From Sinorhizobium sp. 8-89 (GTDB lineage: Bacteria > Pseudomonadota > Alphaproteobacteria > Rhizobiales > Rhizobiaceae), in assembly GCF_030124325.1 (NCBI RefSeq), contig NZ_JASKLR010000009.1, forward strand, positions 124,322-188,321: DNA of 64,000 nt, in the 5' to 3' direction. Below, piece by piece: positions 34,255 through 43,554 of this stretch. The notes below the pieces were generated by a model, which ran no database searches, had not been told where the DNA came from, and was given only the letters and a program-made list of their open reading frames with translations. Positions within the stretch are counted from its first letter, which is position 1. Every line of letters begins with the position of its first letter. The position numbers and the translations under genes were made by a program.

Positions 34255-35055
34255 ATGATCTCGAGTTTCAATGTCCACGACGCGGCCGGCTATGAGCAGC
34301 TCATGGGCCGCTGGAGCCGAAAACTTGCGCCGCTCTTCATTGACTTCGCGGGGCGTGCCGATGGCGAAAAGGTTCTCGATGTCGGCTGTGGCACCGGCAG
34401 CCTGACCTTCGCGCTCGCCAGCACCGCCGATCTCCGCGAGATCGCCGCGATCGACTATTCGCCGGTCTTCGTCGAGGAGGCAAACCGGCGCAATACCGAC
34501 CCCCGCATAGAGATCCGCCAGGCGGATGCCTGCGCCCTGCCCTTCGAAGACGGTACGTTCGACCGCGCCTTGGCGCTGCTCGTGCTCCACTTCGTGCCCG
34601 AAGCCGAAAAGGCGGTCGCCGAGATGCGTCGCGTCGTGCGCCCGGGCGGTGTTGTCGCGGCGGCCGTCTGGGACCACCTCGGCGGCATGCCCGGGATGCG
34701 CATGATGGTCGACACGGTGGCCGCACTCAGCGAAGGCGGGCGCCAGCTGCGCGCACGCTATTGCTTTCAGCCGATGATGCAGCCCGGCGAAATGAACCGG
34801 ACTTTTGTCGAGCAAGGCCTCGTGGATGTTGCAGAGACCCAGCTGATGATCCGCATGGACTACCAAAACTTCGACGACTTTTGGGGGCCGATTGCCGCGG
34901 GCGAAGGACCGCTCGGAAAATACGTGGCAGCACTCGATCCCACGGAGCGGGCGCCCACCGAGGCGGCCGTGCGCGACGCCTATGAGGCCGGCCGGCCCGA
35001 CGGCCCCCGATCTTTTGCAAACGTCGCCTGGGCCTGCCGGGGCATCGTTCCCTGA
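34255..35055 (+). CDS. Class I SAM-dependent methyltransferase
   Basis: A 266-residue methyltransferase (UbiE/methyltransf_11 type). Motif I is EKVLDVGCGTGSLTFALA, then DYSPVFVEEANRR and RQADACALPFEDGTFDRALAL, followed by EMRRVVRPGGVVAAAVWD. ATG 34255 follows GAGGGAGGGTAAC. No partner genes are nearby to suggest the substrate, which is likely a small molecule. Confidence 0.9.
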   Translation: MISSFNVHDAAGYEQLMGRWSRKLAPLFIDFAGRADGEKVLDVGCGTGSLTFALASTADLREIAAIDYSPVFVEEANRRNTDPRIEIRQADACALPFEDGTFDRALALLVLHFVPEAEKAVAEMRRVVRPGGVVAAAVWDHLGGMPGMRMMVDTVAALSEGGRQLRARYCFQPMMQPGEMNRTFVEQGLVDVAETQLMIRMDYQNFDDFWGPIAAGEGPLGKYVAALDPTERAPTEAAVRDAYEAGRPDGPRSFANVAWACRGIVP

Positions 35056-35118
35056 CCCAACCGGGCACAAGAGCTTCATCTGCTCGCCTCCGGGCGCCTC
35101 CTCCTCCGATCGGACGCA

Positions 35119-35171
35119 CTACGCCATTCCGGACGGAAACCGTCACACACTTTTTCCTGGAATTTGCTCTA
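35119..35171 (+). repeat. Short intergenic repeat, family R2 (copy 2)
   Basis: attccggacgg, the hairpin GACGG-aaa-CCGTC, cacacactttttcctgg and aatttgctctac match the copy at 10082-10130 with few differences. Confidence 0.8.
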
Positions 35172-35436
35172 CGCGGCATCCGGGTTCGTCACGAGACGGC
35201 CCGCTATGAAGCATTCCATGGAAAGTCGGGAAAATCGGGTTTCAAGCGAGCCGTCGCCTTGACCACCTCGCCGGTATCGCCCGCAACCGCCCGCGCAAGT
35301 ACCAGGAACACAAGCACGTCGGCGAATGCGACGCGCTTCCTTGGAGCACCACAGTCGCCTCCGCATGCGCCTGCCGACCAAGAAGAGGATGCGACCCTGC
35401 CTGAAAACGACATTGACAGATCGGTTCTGCGCGTGG

Positions 35437-35447
35437 AAGTCTGACAA
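35437..35447. promoter_or_regulatory. Candidate FadR-type operator upstream of the SDR gene
   Basis: AAGTCTGACAA lies 27 bp before the ATG. It matches the sites at 28492, 43397 and, inverted, 45810. Confidence 0.5.
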
Positions 35448-35473
35448 CCTGATATCTGGAGGAAGCACGCGCC

Positions 35474-36217
35474 ATGACGTCCCTGAAAGGCAAGAAAGCC
35501 GTAGTCACCGCCGCCGGGCAAGGCATTGGCCGCGCGAGCGTCATTGCCTTTGCACGCGCCGGCGCCCGTGTTCTTGCGACCGACATCAACGAGGCCGCAC
35601 TCTCGACGCTCGCAGCCGAAGCCGGCGCCGGCACTCTCGTCGAGACAGCGGTGTTGGATGTCTTGGACGAGGCACAGGTCAGGTCCGTACTCGGCAGCTT
35701 CGGCGACGTGGAGGTGCTGTTCAACTGCGCAGGCGTGGTTCATGGCGGCAATGTCATGGAGATGGCCGACAATGATCTCGACTTTGCCATGGACCTCAAC
35801 GTGCGCGCCATGATCCGCACCATCCGGGCAGTTCTTCCCGGCATGATCGCCCGCGGTGGCGGTTCGATTATCAACATGTCCTCGGTCGCTTCCAGCGTTA
35901 AGGGCGTGCCGAACCGCTGCGCCTACGGCATTTCCAAGGCGGCCGTCATCGGCCTCACCAGGTCGGTCGCCGCCGACTATGTGGCTCAGGGCATCCGCTG
36001 CAACGCTATCTGCCCCGGCACGGTGGAAAGCCCTTCCCTGCAGGATCGCATGAAGGCCCAGGGCGACTATGACACGGCTCGTGCGGCCTTCATTGCCCGC
36101 CAGCCGATGGGCCGCCTCGGAACCCCGGAAGAGATCGCCGACCTCGCTCTGCATCTCGCCGGCGCCACCTACACCTCCGGCCAAGCCTACGCCATCGACG
36201 GCGGCTGGACCATCTGA
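35474..36217 (+). CDS. SDR, 2-keto-3-deoxy-fuconate dehydrogenase-like
   Basis: A 247-residue classical SDR. The cofactor loop is VTAAGQGIGRASVIAFARAG, then NCAGVV, INMSSVASSVKGV, the YGISKAA catalytic motif and CNAICPGTVESPSL. It closely resembles 2-keto-3-deoxy-L-fuconate dehydrogenases, which oxidise the 4-hydroxyl of a 2-keto-3-deoxy acid to give the 2,4-diketo acid. The next gene is a hydrolase of the matching type, 29 bp downstream, supporting this. The start has GGAGGAAGCACGCGCC before it. Confidence 0.82.
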   Translation: MTSLKGKKAVVTAAGQGIGRASVIAFARAGARVLATDINEAALSTLAAEAGAGTLVETAVLDVLDEAQVRSVLGSFGDVEVLFNCAGVVHGGNVMEMADNDLDFAMDLNVRAMIRTIRAVLPGMIARGGGSIINMSSVASSVKGVPNRCAYGISKAAVIGLTRSVAADYVAQGIRCNAICPGTVESPSLQDRMKAQGDYDTARAAFIARQPMGRLGTPEEIADLALHLAGATYTSGQAYAIDGGWTI

Positions 36218-36246
36218 CGACAACGAAGACAGGAGAAACACTTAAT

Positions 36247-37089
36247 ATGAAGCTCATGCGCGTCGGCCCGCTTGGCCAGGAGAGACCCGCCCTGCTCGAC
36301 AGGAGCGGCACGATCCGCGATCTCTCCGCCCACGTGAAGGACATAGGCGGCGCCGATATCTCGCCCGAAGGTCTGGCGAAGATTGCCGCCATCGACCCGG
36401 CCTCCCTGCCGGAAATCCAGGCGGACCGCATCGGTGCCTGCGTCGCGGGTACGGGCAAGTTTATCTGCATCGGCCTCAACTACTCCGATCACGCCGCGGA
36501 AAGCGGCATGACGGTGCCACCGGAGCCGGTGATCTTCATGAAGGCCACCTCCGCCATCTGCGGCCCGAATGACGACGTGCTGGTCCCGCGCAAGTCCGAA
36601 AAGACAGACTGGGAAGTCGAGCTCGGCGTCGTCATCGGCAAGACCGCAAAGTACGTCTCCGAAGCAGAGGCCCTCGACTACGTCGCCGGCTACTGCGTCA
36701 GCCACGACGTGTCCGAACGCGGCTTCCAGACCGAACGTTCCGGCCAGTGGACCAAGGGCAAGTCCTGCGACACCTTCGGCCCGATCGGCCCGTGGCTGGT
36801 CACCAAGGACGAGATCGCCGATCCACAGAACCTCGGCATGTGGCTGACCGTGAACGGCGAGAAAATGCAGGACGGGACCTCCGGGACCATGGTCTACGGC
36901 GTCGCCTTCCTCGTGTCCTATCTTAGCCAGTTCATGTCGCTGCAGCCCGGCGACATCATCTCCACCGGCACGCCTCCTGGGGTCGGCATGGGCATGAAGC
37001 CGCCGCGCTACCTGAAGGCCGGCGACGTCGTTGAACTCGGCATCGAAGGCCTCGGCACGCAGAAGCAGACCTTCAAGGCCGACGTGTGA
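36247..37089 (+). CDS. FAH-family 2,4-diketo-3-deoxy acid hydrolase
   Basis: A 280-residue fumarylacetoacetate-hydrolase-fold enzyme. The metal site is formed by EPVIFMKATSAICGPND, then DWEVELGVVIGKTAKYV and the late STGTPPGVGMGMKPPRYLKAGD loop. Relatives are LRA6-type and L-2,4-diketo-3-deoxyrhamnonate/fuconate hydrolases, often mis-annotated as ureidoglycolate lyase. With the upstream SDR it would cut a diketo acid into pyruvate and a hydroxy acid (lactate, glycolate or glycerate depending on the sugar). Those products fit the FAD-linked oxidase encoded further along. Confidence 0.82.
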   Translation: MKLMRVGPLGQERPALLDRSGTIRDLSAHVKDIGGADISPEGLAKIAAIDPASLPEIQADRIGACVAGTGKFICIGLNYSDHAAESGMTVPPEPVIFMKATSAICGPNDDVLVPRKSEKTDWEVELGVVIGKTAKYVSEAEALDYVAGYCVSHDVSERGFQTERSGQWTKGKSCDTFGPIGPWLVTKDEIADPQNLGMWLTVNGEKMQDGTSGTMVYGVAFLVSYLSQFMSLQPGDIISTGTPPGVGMGMKPPRYLKAGDVVELGIEGLGTQKQTFKADV

Positions 37090-37110
37090 TCGAGGCGAGG
37101 CATTGGAGGA

Positions 37111-37138
37111 AGGGGTGGCGCTTCGCCGCCCCTTTTTT
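37111..37138 (+). terminator. Rho-independent terminator after the FAH-type gene
   Basis: An 8-bp stem (GGGGTGGC with GCCGCCCC, one wobble pair) and a short cttc-type loop, followed by TTTTTT. Confidence 0.8.
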
Positions 37139-37214
37139 CGTTCGCCGTTATCGTTTCGCTCTTGGCTTTTGTGCGAACCTATAATACAGGTTGGCGAAAG
37201 CCATAGGATAGAGA

Positions 37215-37931
37215 ATGAGCGAAACGGACACGATCACGCCATCTTCCGGTGACCTCGTCGCAGGCGCGGTCTCGCAGATTTCCGCCTTGATTCGCAAGAA
37301 CCAATTGAAGCCGGGGGATCGCCTGCCCTCCGAAGCAGCCCTGACGGAAAGCCTCAACGTGTCCCGCACCGTGGTTCGCGAGGCTCTGCGTTCGCTGGCA
37401 GCGATGCGACTGATCGACCTCGGCGCCGGCAAGCGGCCCACCGTCGCCGAGCTCGACGACAGTTCCATCGCGATGACCTTCCGGCACGGGCTTTTCACCG
37501 ACCAGATCGATATCCGCCAGATCTATGACGCACGCCGCACCATCGAGGGGCGCACGGCAACGCTCGCCGCCCTGCTGCGCACCGATCAGGAGGCCAACCA
37601 GATCCTCGGCTTCGCCCGCGCCATGCAGAACCGCCTCGACCAACCGGCCGCCGTCATGGAAAACGACCTCGCCCTTCACCTGGCGATCGCGCGCGCCTCG
37701 AAGAACCCCGTCTTCGCCCTGATGATCGGCGCCTTTCAAGGCGTGATCGTCGAGAGCTGGCCGATCGGCTGGAAGGCCCGCGCCACGGACGACGAACGCG
37801 AAGCCGTGAACCGCCTGCACCTCGACCTCGCCGAGGCGATCGCCGCCGCCGATCCTCAGGCGGCCTCGACCATCATGGACCGGCATTTCGATGAGAGCCT
37901 CAGGGCTCTCGCCCGTGCCGGCCTGACCTGA
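37215..37931 (+). CDS. FadR-type GntR regulator (FCD domain)
   Basis: A 238-residue regulator. The winged helix is LKPGDRLPSEAALTESLNVS followed by RTVVREALRSLAAM. The C-terminal FCD domain has DARRTIEGRTATLAALL, the metal-ligand stretch ENDLALHLAIARASKNP and a late NRLHLDLAEAI. It lies after the terminator at 37111 and just before the enolase-type gene (20 bp), so it is probably co-transcribed with it. It likely controls this sugar-acid unit. Confidence 0.9.
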   Translation: MSETDTITPSSGDLVAGAVSQISALIRKNQLKPGDRLPSEAALTESLNVSRTVVREALRSLAAMRLIDLGAGKRPTVAELDDSSIAMTFRHGLFTDQIDIRQIYDARRTIEGRTATLAALLRTDQEANQILGFARAMQNRLDQPAAVMENDLALHLAIARASKNPVFALMIGAFQGVIVESWPIGWKARATDDEREAVNRLHLDLAEAIAAADPQAASTIMDRHFDESLRALARAGLT

Positions 37932-37951
37932 ACCAAGAAACTGGAGTTCCC

Positions 37952-39154
37952 ATGAAAATCACAGGTCTCGAAACCGTGCGCGTCGCCGAGCGCGCCAATC
38001 TCCTCTGGCTGCTCGTGCACACCGACGAAGGCTTGACCGGTCTCGGCGAAACCTTCTTCGGCGCGGAGACCGTCGAAGCCTACATCCACGAGTACATCGC
38101 GCCCCGCGTGATCGGCCGTGATCCGCTGGAGATCGACCGCCTCGCAGCCGACCTTGTCGGCTATATCGGCTTTCGTTCCTCCGGCGCCGAAGTGCGCGGC
38201 AACTCCGCCTTCGACATCGCGCTCTGGGATATTTTCGGAAAGGCGACGGGGCAGCCTATCGCCCAGCTTCTCGGTGGCTTCACGCGCCGCGAGATCCGCA
38301 CCTATAACACCTGCGCCGGCAGCGAATACATCAAGAAGGCGACCGGCCAGACCACGTCCAACTACGGCCTTTCGACCGGCAAGGACTATGACGACCTGAA
38401 CGGCTTCCTGCACCGCGGCGACGAACTGGCGCTCTCGCTGCTCGAAGACGGCATCACCGCCATGAAGATTTGGCCGTTCGACGCGGCCGCCGAAAAGACG
38501 CGCGGTCAGTACATCTCAGTCCCCGACCTCAAGCAGGCACTCGTTCCCTTCGAAAAGATCCGGGCGGCCGTCGGCGACAAGATGGACATCATGGTCGAGT
38601 TCCACTCCATGTGGCAGTTGCTGCCGGCCATGCAGATCGCCAAGGCGCTCGGTCCCTTCAACACCTTCTGGCATGAAGATCCGATCAAGATGGACAGCCT
38701 TTCGAGCCTGAAGCGGTATGCCGAGGTCTCCCCGGCCCCGATCTCGGCCTCCGAAACGCTCGCCACCCGGTGGGGTTTCCGCGACTATCTCGAAACCGGC
38801 GGGGCCGGCATCGTCATGCTCGACATATCCTGGTGCGGAGGGCTCTCGGAAGCCCGCAAGGTCGCGTCGATGGCCGAAGCCTGGCACCTGCCCGTCGCCC
38901 CCCATGACTGCACCGGACCGGTGGTGCTCTGCGCCTCGACCCATCTGTCGCTCAACGCGCCCAATGCATTGGTCCAGGAAAGCGTGCGCGCCTTCTACAA
39001 CACCTGGTATCGCGATCTTGTGACCGCGCTGCCGGAAGTGAAGAACGGGATGATCACGGTTCCCCCCGGTCCGGGGCTTGGCATGGAGCTACACCCCGAC
39101 ATGGAGAAGATATTCACAGTCAGCCGCCGCATGTCCGATGCCTCGGGCATCTGA
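37952..39154 (+). CDS. Enolase-superfamily sugar-acid dehydratase (mandelate racemase group)
   Basis: A 400-residue enolase-superfamily protein. The N-terminal capping domain (about 1-125) is followed by the barrel. Metal ligands are expected in IMVEFHSMW, FWHEDPI and SASETLATRW. The general base pair is seen as MLDISWCGG and APHDCTGP. This set is that of acid-sugar dehydratases of the MR subgroup. It should dehydrate an aldonate to the 2-keto-3-deoxy acid that the upstream SDR and hydrolase then process. The sugar acid cannot be named. Confidence 0.85.
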   Translation: MKITGLETVRVAERANLLWLLVHTDEGLTGLGETFFGAETVEAYIHEYIAPRVIGRDPLEIDRLAADLVGYIGFRSSGAEVRGNSAFDIALWDIFGKATGQPIAQLLGGFTRREIRTYNTCAGSEYIKKATGQTTSNYGLSTGKDYDDLNGFLHRGDELALSLLEDGITAMKIWPFDAAAEKTRGQYISVPDLKQALVPFEKIRAAVGDKMDIMVEFHSMWQLLPAMQIAKALGPFNTFWHEDPIKMDSLSSLKRYAEVSPAPISASETLATRWGFRDYLETGGAGIVMLDISWCGGLSEARKVASMAEAWHLPVAPHDCTGPVVLCASTHLSLNAPNALVQESVRAFYNTWYRDLVTALPEVKNGMITVPPGPGLGMELHPDMEKIFTVSRRMSDASGI

Positions 39155-39213
39155 CCGACGTGACGGCATTTGTGCGGGGCAAGCCTTATCGAGACGCACA
39201 ACATAACAACATA

Positions 39214-39252
39214 GAAGAAGCCCGCAGCGGCGACCGCTGCGAGCTTCTTTCT
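39214..39252. terminator. Bidirectional terminator between convergent units
   Basis: A long stem: GCAGCGG/CCGCTGC around a cga loop, extended by GAAGAAGC and GCTTCTTT arms with one internal mismatch. U/A-rich on both sides, it can end transcription from both the enolase gene and the TRAP operon. Confidence 0.8.
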
Positions 39253-39285
39253 TGGCGCGGTCCCGAAGGACCGCCACCAGGGAGA

Positions 39286-40290
39286 TTACTTGCGGATCTC
39301 GGCGAGTTCGGCCAGGACTGCGTCCACGACGGCAGCACCGATCTCGTCCATGTGCTTTTGGTAAACAACCATCGACTTCTCGCGGATGCGGGTCTGTTCT
39401 TCCGGAGACAGGACGTTCACTTCGAGACCGGCAGCCTTGATCTTCTCCAGCGACTTCTTGTTCAGGTCGGCGATGACCTGACGCTCGACGTCGCGGCCGA
39501 CGACGGCGCATTCACGAAGGGCTGCCTGCTCTTCCGGGGTGTAGGTGTCGAAGATGGCCTTCGAGAACAGGAAGAGGAACGGCGTGTAGGCGTGGTTGGT
39601 CTCGGTGATGTACTTCTGCACTTCGAAGAACTTCGAGGTGTCGATCGTCACATACGGGTTTTCCTGGGCGTCGATCGTTTTGGTCTCGAGAGCCGAGAAC
39701 ACCTCGCCGAAGGCCATCGGCGTGGCGTTCGCACCGAGGTTCTGGAAGGTGTCGAGGAAGATGTTGTTCTGCATGACGCGGACCTTCAGGCCCGAGAAGT
39801 CTTCCCACTTCGTGACCGGGCGCACGGAGTTCGACAGGTTGCGGAAACCATTTTCCCAGTAAGCGAGGTTGACGAGACCGACGGCTGCCAGCTTCTCGTC
39901 CATCATCTCGCCGAACTTGCCGTCGAGAACCTTGTAGGCTTCCTCGGCATTGGCGAAGAGGAAAGGCAGGTCGAAGACGCCGAGAGCCGGCTCGATGCCG
40001 ACGAGCGGCGACGACGAGGTCACGACAGCTTCCTGAACGCCCGAACGGAGCGCCTGGGTAGCCTGCAAGTCGCCGCCGAGAGCACCGCCCCAGAAGGCGG
40101 TCAGCTTGAGCTTGCCGCCGGACTTCTCGTCCAGGCACTTCTGCATGGCTTCGATACCGTTGCCGACCGGGTGGTCGGCGTTGATGCCGTTCGACACCCG
40201 GATGTTGCGGTCGTTGAACTCGGCGAATGCCGGAGCAGAAGCCATGCAGGCGAATGCAATGGCGGTCGTGGCGAGTAGAAGTTTTCTCAT
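39286..40290 (-). CDS. TRAP transporter substrate-binding protein (DctP type)
   Basis: A 334-residue periplasmic protein with a signal peptide ending ASAPAFAEFND. Family elements are LTAFWGGALGGDLQATQAL, VFDLPFLFANAEEAYKVLDG and GLKVRVMQNN with the carboxylate-binding arginine, followed by GANATPMAFGEVFSALETK. ATG 40290 is preceded by GGGAGGGATATC. It is last of the TRAP genes on this strand. Placement suggests it binds the sugar acid consumed by the neighbouring enzymes. Confidence 0.92.
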   Translation of the reverse strand: MRKLLLATTAIAFACMASAPAFAEFNDRNIRVSNGINADHPVGNGIEAMQKCLDEKSGGKLKLTAFWGGALGGDLQATQALRSGVQEAVVTSSSPLVGIEPALGVFDLPFLFANAEEAYKVLDGKFGEMMDEKLAAVGLVNLAYWENGFRNLSNSVRPVTKWEDFSGLKVRVMQNNIFLDTFQNLGANATPMAFGEVFSALETKTIDAQENPYVTIDTSKFFEVQKYITETNHAYTPFLFLFSKAIFDTYTPEEQAALRECAVVGRDVERQVIADLNKKSLEKIKAAGLEVNVLSPEEQTRIREKSMVVYQKHMDEIGAAVVDAVLAELAEIRK

Positions 40291-40337
40291 GATATCCCTC
40301 CCGAGGATCGTTGTTTGAGAAGATTGAGGGTTGTCCA

Positions 40338-41615
40338 TCACCGCAGCCATTGGGCGGGCACGGTGATGATTTCAGGGAACAGTACGAGCAGCATCAGCAG
40401 CGCCGTCTGGGCCAGCAGGAAGGGCAGAATGCCGATCGTGACCTTTCCGAGCGGAACTCGACCGACGCCGCTCACGACGTTCAGAACGACGCCCACCGGC
40501 GGGGTGATCAGGCCGATGCAGCAGTTCATGACGAACATCACGCCGAAGTAGATCGGGTCGATGCCTGCCTGCTTGATGATCGGCATGAGGACGGGCGTGA
40601 GGATCAGGATCGACGGCGTCAGGTCGAGAGCCGTGCCGACGATCAGGACCAGGATCATGATCGCGAACATCAGGAGCCTCGGGCGGTCGATCAGCGGCTC
40701 GATATAGCCCGTGATCTCGGTCGGAATGTTCGCGGCCGTGATAAGCCATGCGGAGACGAGCGCCGCGCAGACCAGGAACATGATGACCGCAGTCGTCTTG
40801 GCGGCCTGCAGGATGACCCGCGGCAAGTCGCGCGGCTTCAGTTCGCGGTAGATGAACATGCCGACGAAAAGAGCATAGAAGGCCGCGATCACGGCAGCTT
40901 CGGTCGGCGTCACGACCCCGGCCTTGATACCGCCGAGAATGATCACCGGCATGCCGAGCGCCCAGGCGGCGCGCCCGGTCGCATTGAGGCGCGCGGACAT
41001 CGGAGCCTTGGGCAGCGGCTGGATGTTGTCCTTGCGTACGACGAACTGCCAGGTGAGCATCAACGACAGGCCCATCAGCAGGCCGGGCACGATGCCCGCC
41101 ATGAAGAGCTGGGTGATCGATACGTTGGCCGACACGCCGAACACGATGAACGCCATGGATGGCGGGATGACGGGGGCAATGATGCCGCCGGACGCGATGA
41201 GGCCCGCGGAACGCGGCACGTTGTAACCGGCTTTCGCCATCATGGGGATCAGGATTGCGGCAAGGGCAGCGGTGTCGGCAGCGGCCGAACCCGAAATACT
41301 CGCCATGATGACGGCAGCCATGATCGCCACGATGCCGAGACCGCCACGAATGTGGCCGACGCAGGCGATCGCGAACTCGATGATGCGCTTGGACAGACCG
41401 CCCGAGTTCATCAACTCGCCGGCGAGAACGAAGAACGGGATGGCCAGCAGCGTGAAGGTGTCGGCACCGATGATCATGTTCTGCGCGATGATCTGGCTGT
41501 TGAACATCCCCATGAACCACATGAGGACGACGCCACAGAACATCAGGGCGAATGCAACCGGCACGCCGATCGCCATGGCTCCGACGAGGGAGGCAATAAA
41601 TACGAGAAGAGTCAT
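40338..41615 (-). CDS. TRAP transporter large permease (DctM type)
   Basis: A 425-residue membrane protein with the DctM signatures IPFFVLAGELMNSGGLSKRI, SASGGIIAPVIPPSMAFIV-like segment and NCCIGLITPPVGVVLNVVSG. Length is normal. Its ATG overlaps the DctQ stop codon (TGATG), so translation is coupled. Confidence 0.93.
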   Translation of the reverse strand: MTLLVFIASLVGAMAIGVPVAFALMFCGVVLMWFMGMFNSQIIAQNMIIGADTFTLLAIPFFVLAGELMNSGGLSKRIIEFAIACVGHIRGGLGIVAIMAAVIMASISGSAAADTAALAAILIPMMAKAGYNVPRSAGLIASGGIIAPVIPPSMAFIVFGVSANVSITQLFMAGIVPGLLMGLSLMLTWQFVVRKDNIQPLPKAPMSARLNATGRAAWALGMPVIILGGIKAGVVTPTEAAVIAAFYALFVGMFIYRELKPRDLPRVILQAAKTTAVIMFLVCAALVSAWLITAANIPTEITGYIEPLIDRPRLLMFAIMILVLIVGTALDLTPSILILTPVLMPIIKQAGIDPIYFGVMFVMNCCIGLITPPVGVVLNVVSGVGRVPLGKVTIGILPFLLAQTALLMLLVLFPEIITVPAQWLR

Positions 41616-42148
41616 CAGCTACGCTCGGCCAGATGTTCGAGGGACATGTTTTCGCCGGCGAAGGCGGCAAGTTCTTCCTCGGTCACGCGACCTGTCAGAA
41701 GGCGAATGAGGCGTTCCAGGGCGATGATCACGCAGCCGGCGCCGGTGAAGAAGCCGATGCCGTAAACGAAGCCCATGGAAAGGCCCGTCACCGGTGCACT
41801 CATGCTCCAGTTGATCGGGAACTGCTTCCAGGTGCCCCAGAAGAAGATGGCGGAAACGCCGATGATCACCACGTTGCTGACGGCCATGCAGATAATGCGA
41901 CCCTTGCGGCCAAACAGTGCCACGAGGGTCTCCACGCCCATGTGCCCGTGTTCTCGGAACGCCACCACGGCGCCGATGAAGGTCACCCAGACGAAGAAGT
42001 AACGCGCCAATTCGTCCGACACGGTCAGTCCGGAATTCATGGCGTAGCGCATGACGACGTTGACGAAAACCATGACCGCCATCCCCGAAAGAAGGATGAT
42101 CAGCAGGAATTCGAGAGCTTTGTAGAATAGATCGATTGCCTTTTGCAC
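41615..42148 (-). CDS. TRAP transporter small permease (DctQ type)
   Basis: A 177-residue membrane protein with four helices and the family stretch SDELARYFFVWVTFIGAVVAF. The GTG at 42148 is chosen as the start because GGGGAGGA lies four bases before it and the protein then starts VQKAIDLFYKALEF just ahead of the first helix; the frame opens 35 codons further upstream without a ribosome site. It lies 22 bp after the FAH-type gene, in one transcription unit. Confidence 0.9.
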   Translation of the reverse strand: MQKAIDLFYKALEFLLIILLSGMAVMVFVNVVMRYAMNSGLTVSDELARYFFVWVTFIGAVVAFREHGHMGVETLVALFGRKGRIICMAVSNVVIIGVSAIFFWGTWKQFPINWSMSAPVTGLSMGFVYGIGFFTGAGCVIIALERLIRLLTGRVTEEELAAFAGENMSLEHLAERS

Positions 42149-42170
42149 TCGGTCCTCCCCTATTCGAAAA

Positions 42171-43337
42171 TTACAAGAGGCCGCGCTTGGCGAGATTTCG
42201 CATGAGGGCGCCGACCCCGAAAGTCCATTCCGGGCAGGCATCACAGCGATCAACCCAGTTCACCAGACGCCCGAGCTTCGGCATCGATATTTCCACCCGG
42301 TCGCCCACTTCGTGCGTGAAGCCCTGTCCGACGCCACGGCGATCTTTCACCGGCGCGAACATGGTGCCGAGGAACAGCACTGCGCCGTCCGGATACTGGT
42401 GATTGCGGTTGCGCAGTTGCGACACCAGGTTTTCCGGGCTGCGGCTGATCGCTTCCATCGGGCTTTCGCCGGTCATCTCGAAACCGTCCTCGCCCTTGAC
42501 CAGCAGCGTGACGCGAACCTTGCGCAGATCGTCGATGGTGAAATTCTCGTCGAACAGGCGAATGAACGGGCCGATCGAGCAGGACGCATTGTTGTCCTTC
42601 GCCTTGCCGAGCAGCAAGGCAGAACGGCCTTCGACATCACGAAGGTTCACGTCGTTGCCGAGCGTGGCGCCGAGGATCGCGCCGTCGGAGCGAACTGCGA
42701 GCACGACTTCCGGTTCGGGATTGTTCCACTGCGAGATCGGATGAATGCCGACCGTGTCGCCACAGCCGACGGAGGACATGGGCTGCGACTTCGTGAAGAT
42801 CTCGGCGTCGGGGCCGATTCCGACTTCGAGGTACTGCGACCAGAGATTCATGTCCTGCAGCAGCGCCTTGACCTTCGCCGCCTGCTCCGAACCGGCCACG
42901 AGACCGCGCAAGCTGTCGCCGAGCACCGGCGCCAGCCGTTCGCGGATTTCGCGTGCCCGGGAGGGATCGCCCTTGGCCTGCTCCTCGATCACCCGCTCGA
43001 GCATGCTGTCGGCGAAGGTGACGCCGGCCGCCTTGATCGCCTGAAGGTCGATCGGCGCCAGAAGTTCGCCTGCCTTGCCGGAGAGGAAATCGTCGAGAGG
43101 GCCGAGATCGGCAAGACCGGTCGCGGATTTCAGCCTGTCGACCAGCCGATCCTGCTCGAACAGGAAGGAAACGGTAGCGGCGATGGTTGTCAGGTCAAGC
43201 AAGCGTCCGTCGCGCAGCAGTACCGGGCAAGGGCCATCGACGGCCTTCGACCACACACGCCCGACCAGAACGGCCTGCGCTGCGTCTTCCGGCAAAATCG
43301 CGGCCGCGGATAGTGAATGCTTGGAAACCAAGTCCAT
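42171..43337 (-). CDS. FAH-family 2-keto-3-deoxy sugar acid dehydratase (XylX/AraD-like)
   Basis: A 388-residue protein with a long N-terminal domain and a C-terminal FAH fold. Markers are EIFTKSQPMSSVGCGDTVGI, WNNPEPEVVLAVRSDG, GNDVNLRDVEGRSALLLGKAKDN in pieces, and CDACPEWTFGVGALMRNL at the end. Relatives are 2-keto-3-deoxy-xylonate/arabinonate dehydratases of Weimberg-type pathways, giving alpha-ketoglutarate semialdehyde from a pentonate. The XylD-type dehydratase further along the island would supply its substrate. GGGAGG lies directly against the ATG, an unusually short spacing. A palindromic operator lies about 50 bp upstream. Confidence 0.85.
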   Translation of the reverse strand: MDLVSKHSLSAAAILPEDAAQAVLVGRVWSKAVDGPCPVLLRDGRLLDLTTIAATVSFLFEQDRLVDRLKSATGLADLGPLDDFLSGKAGELLAPIDLQAIKAAGVTFADSMLERVIEEQAKGDPSRAREIRERLAPVLGDSLRGLVAGSEQAAKVKALLQDMNLWSQYLEVGIGPDAEIFTKSQPMSSVGCGDTVGIHPISQWNNPEPEVVLAVRSDGAILGATLGNDVNLRDVEGRSALLLGKAKDNNASCSIGPFIRLFDENFTIDDLRKVRVTLLVKGEDGFEMTGESPMEAISRSPENLVSQLRNRNHQYPDGAVLFLGTMFAPVKDRRGVGQGFTHEVGDRVEISMPKLGRLVNWVDRCDACPEWTFGVGALMRNLAKRGLL

Positions 43338-43388
43338 CCTCCCTTTTCGAATGTCTCCCAGGCAGCGGCCTCCTGCTGCCTTGCCTTA

Positions 43389-43407
43389 TTGTCAGGATGT
43401 CTGACAA
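43389..43407. promoter_or_regulatory. Candidate FadR-type operator upstream of the TRAP operon
   Basis: TTGTCAG-gatgt-CTGACAA, a perfect 7-bp inverted repeat with 5-base spacer. It also contains the ATGTCTGACAA 11-mer seen at 28492. It lies between the FAH-type gene start and the 3' end of a GntR gene. Confidence 0.65.
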
Positions 43408-43554
43408 CGCTCCTCAATCGTTTTAGTCGGACTCCGTCGCACTGTCCAGCGTCCAAATCACGGCTTGTTCAAAAAGCCACCACGATCGAGGCTCTCACCA
43501 CCGCTTCCGCAACCTCTCGACGGTTCTGGCCTCGAGTTCTAATCAGATGCGACC

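Larger units (their letters stand above)
35056..35473. other. Intergenic region with repeat R2 and promoter of the sugar-acid unit
   Basis: About 418 bp. It holds repeat R2 (35119-35171) and, close to the next gene, the operator-like AAGTCTGACAA (35437-35447). The stretch 35180-35430 shows no recognised gene on either strand. Confidence 0.5.

Noticed and set aside
35180..35430. Minus-strand frame ending in a plausible-looking tail (KRVAFADVLVFLVLARAV)
   Set aside because: No start with ribosome site and no recognised family; it runs on as shadow under the SDR gene.
37111..37138. Hairpin considered as a regulatory attenuator of the FadR-type gene
   Set aside because: The U-run and position right after the FAH-type stop fit a plain terminator better.
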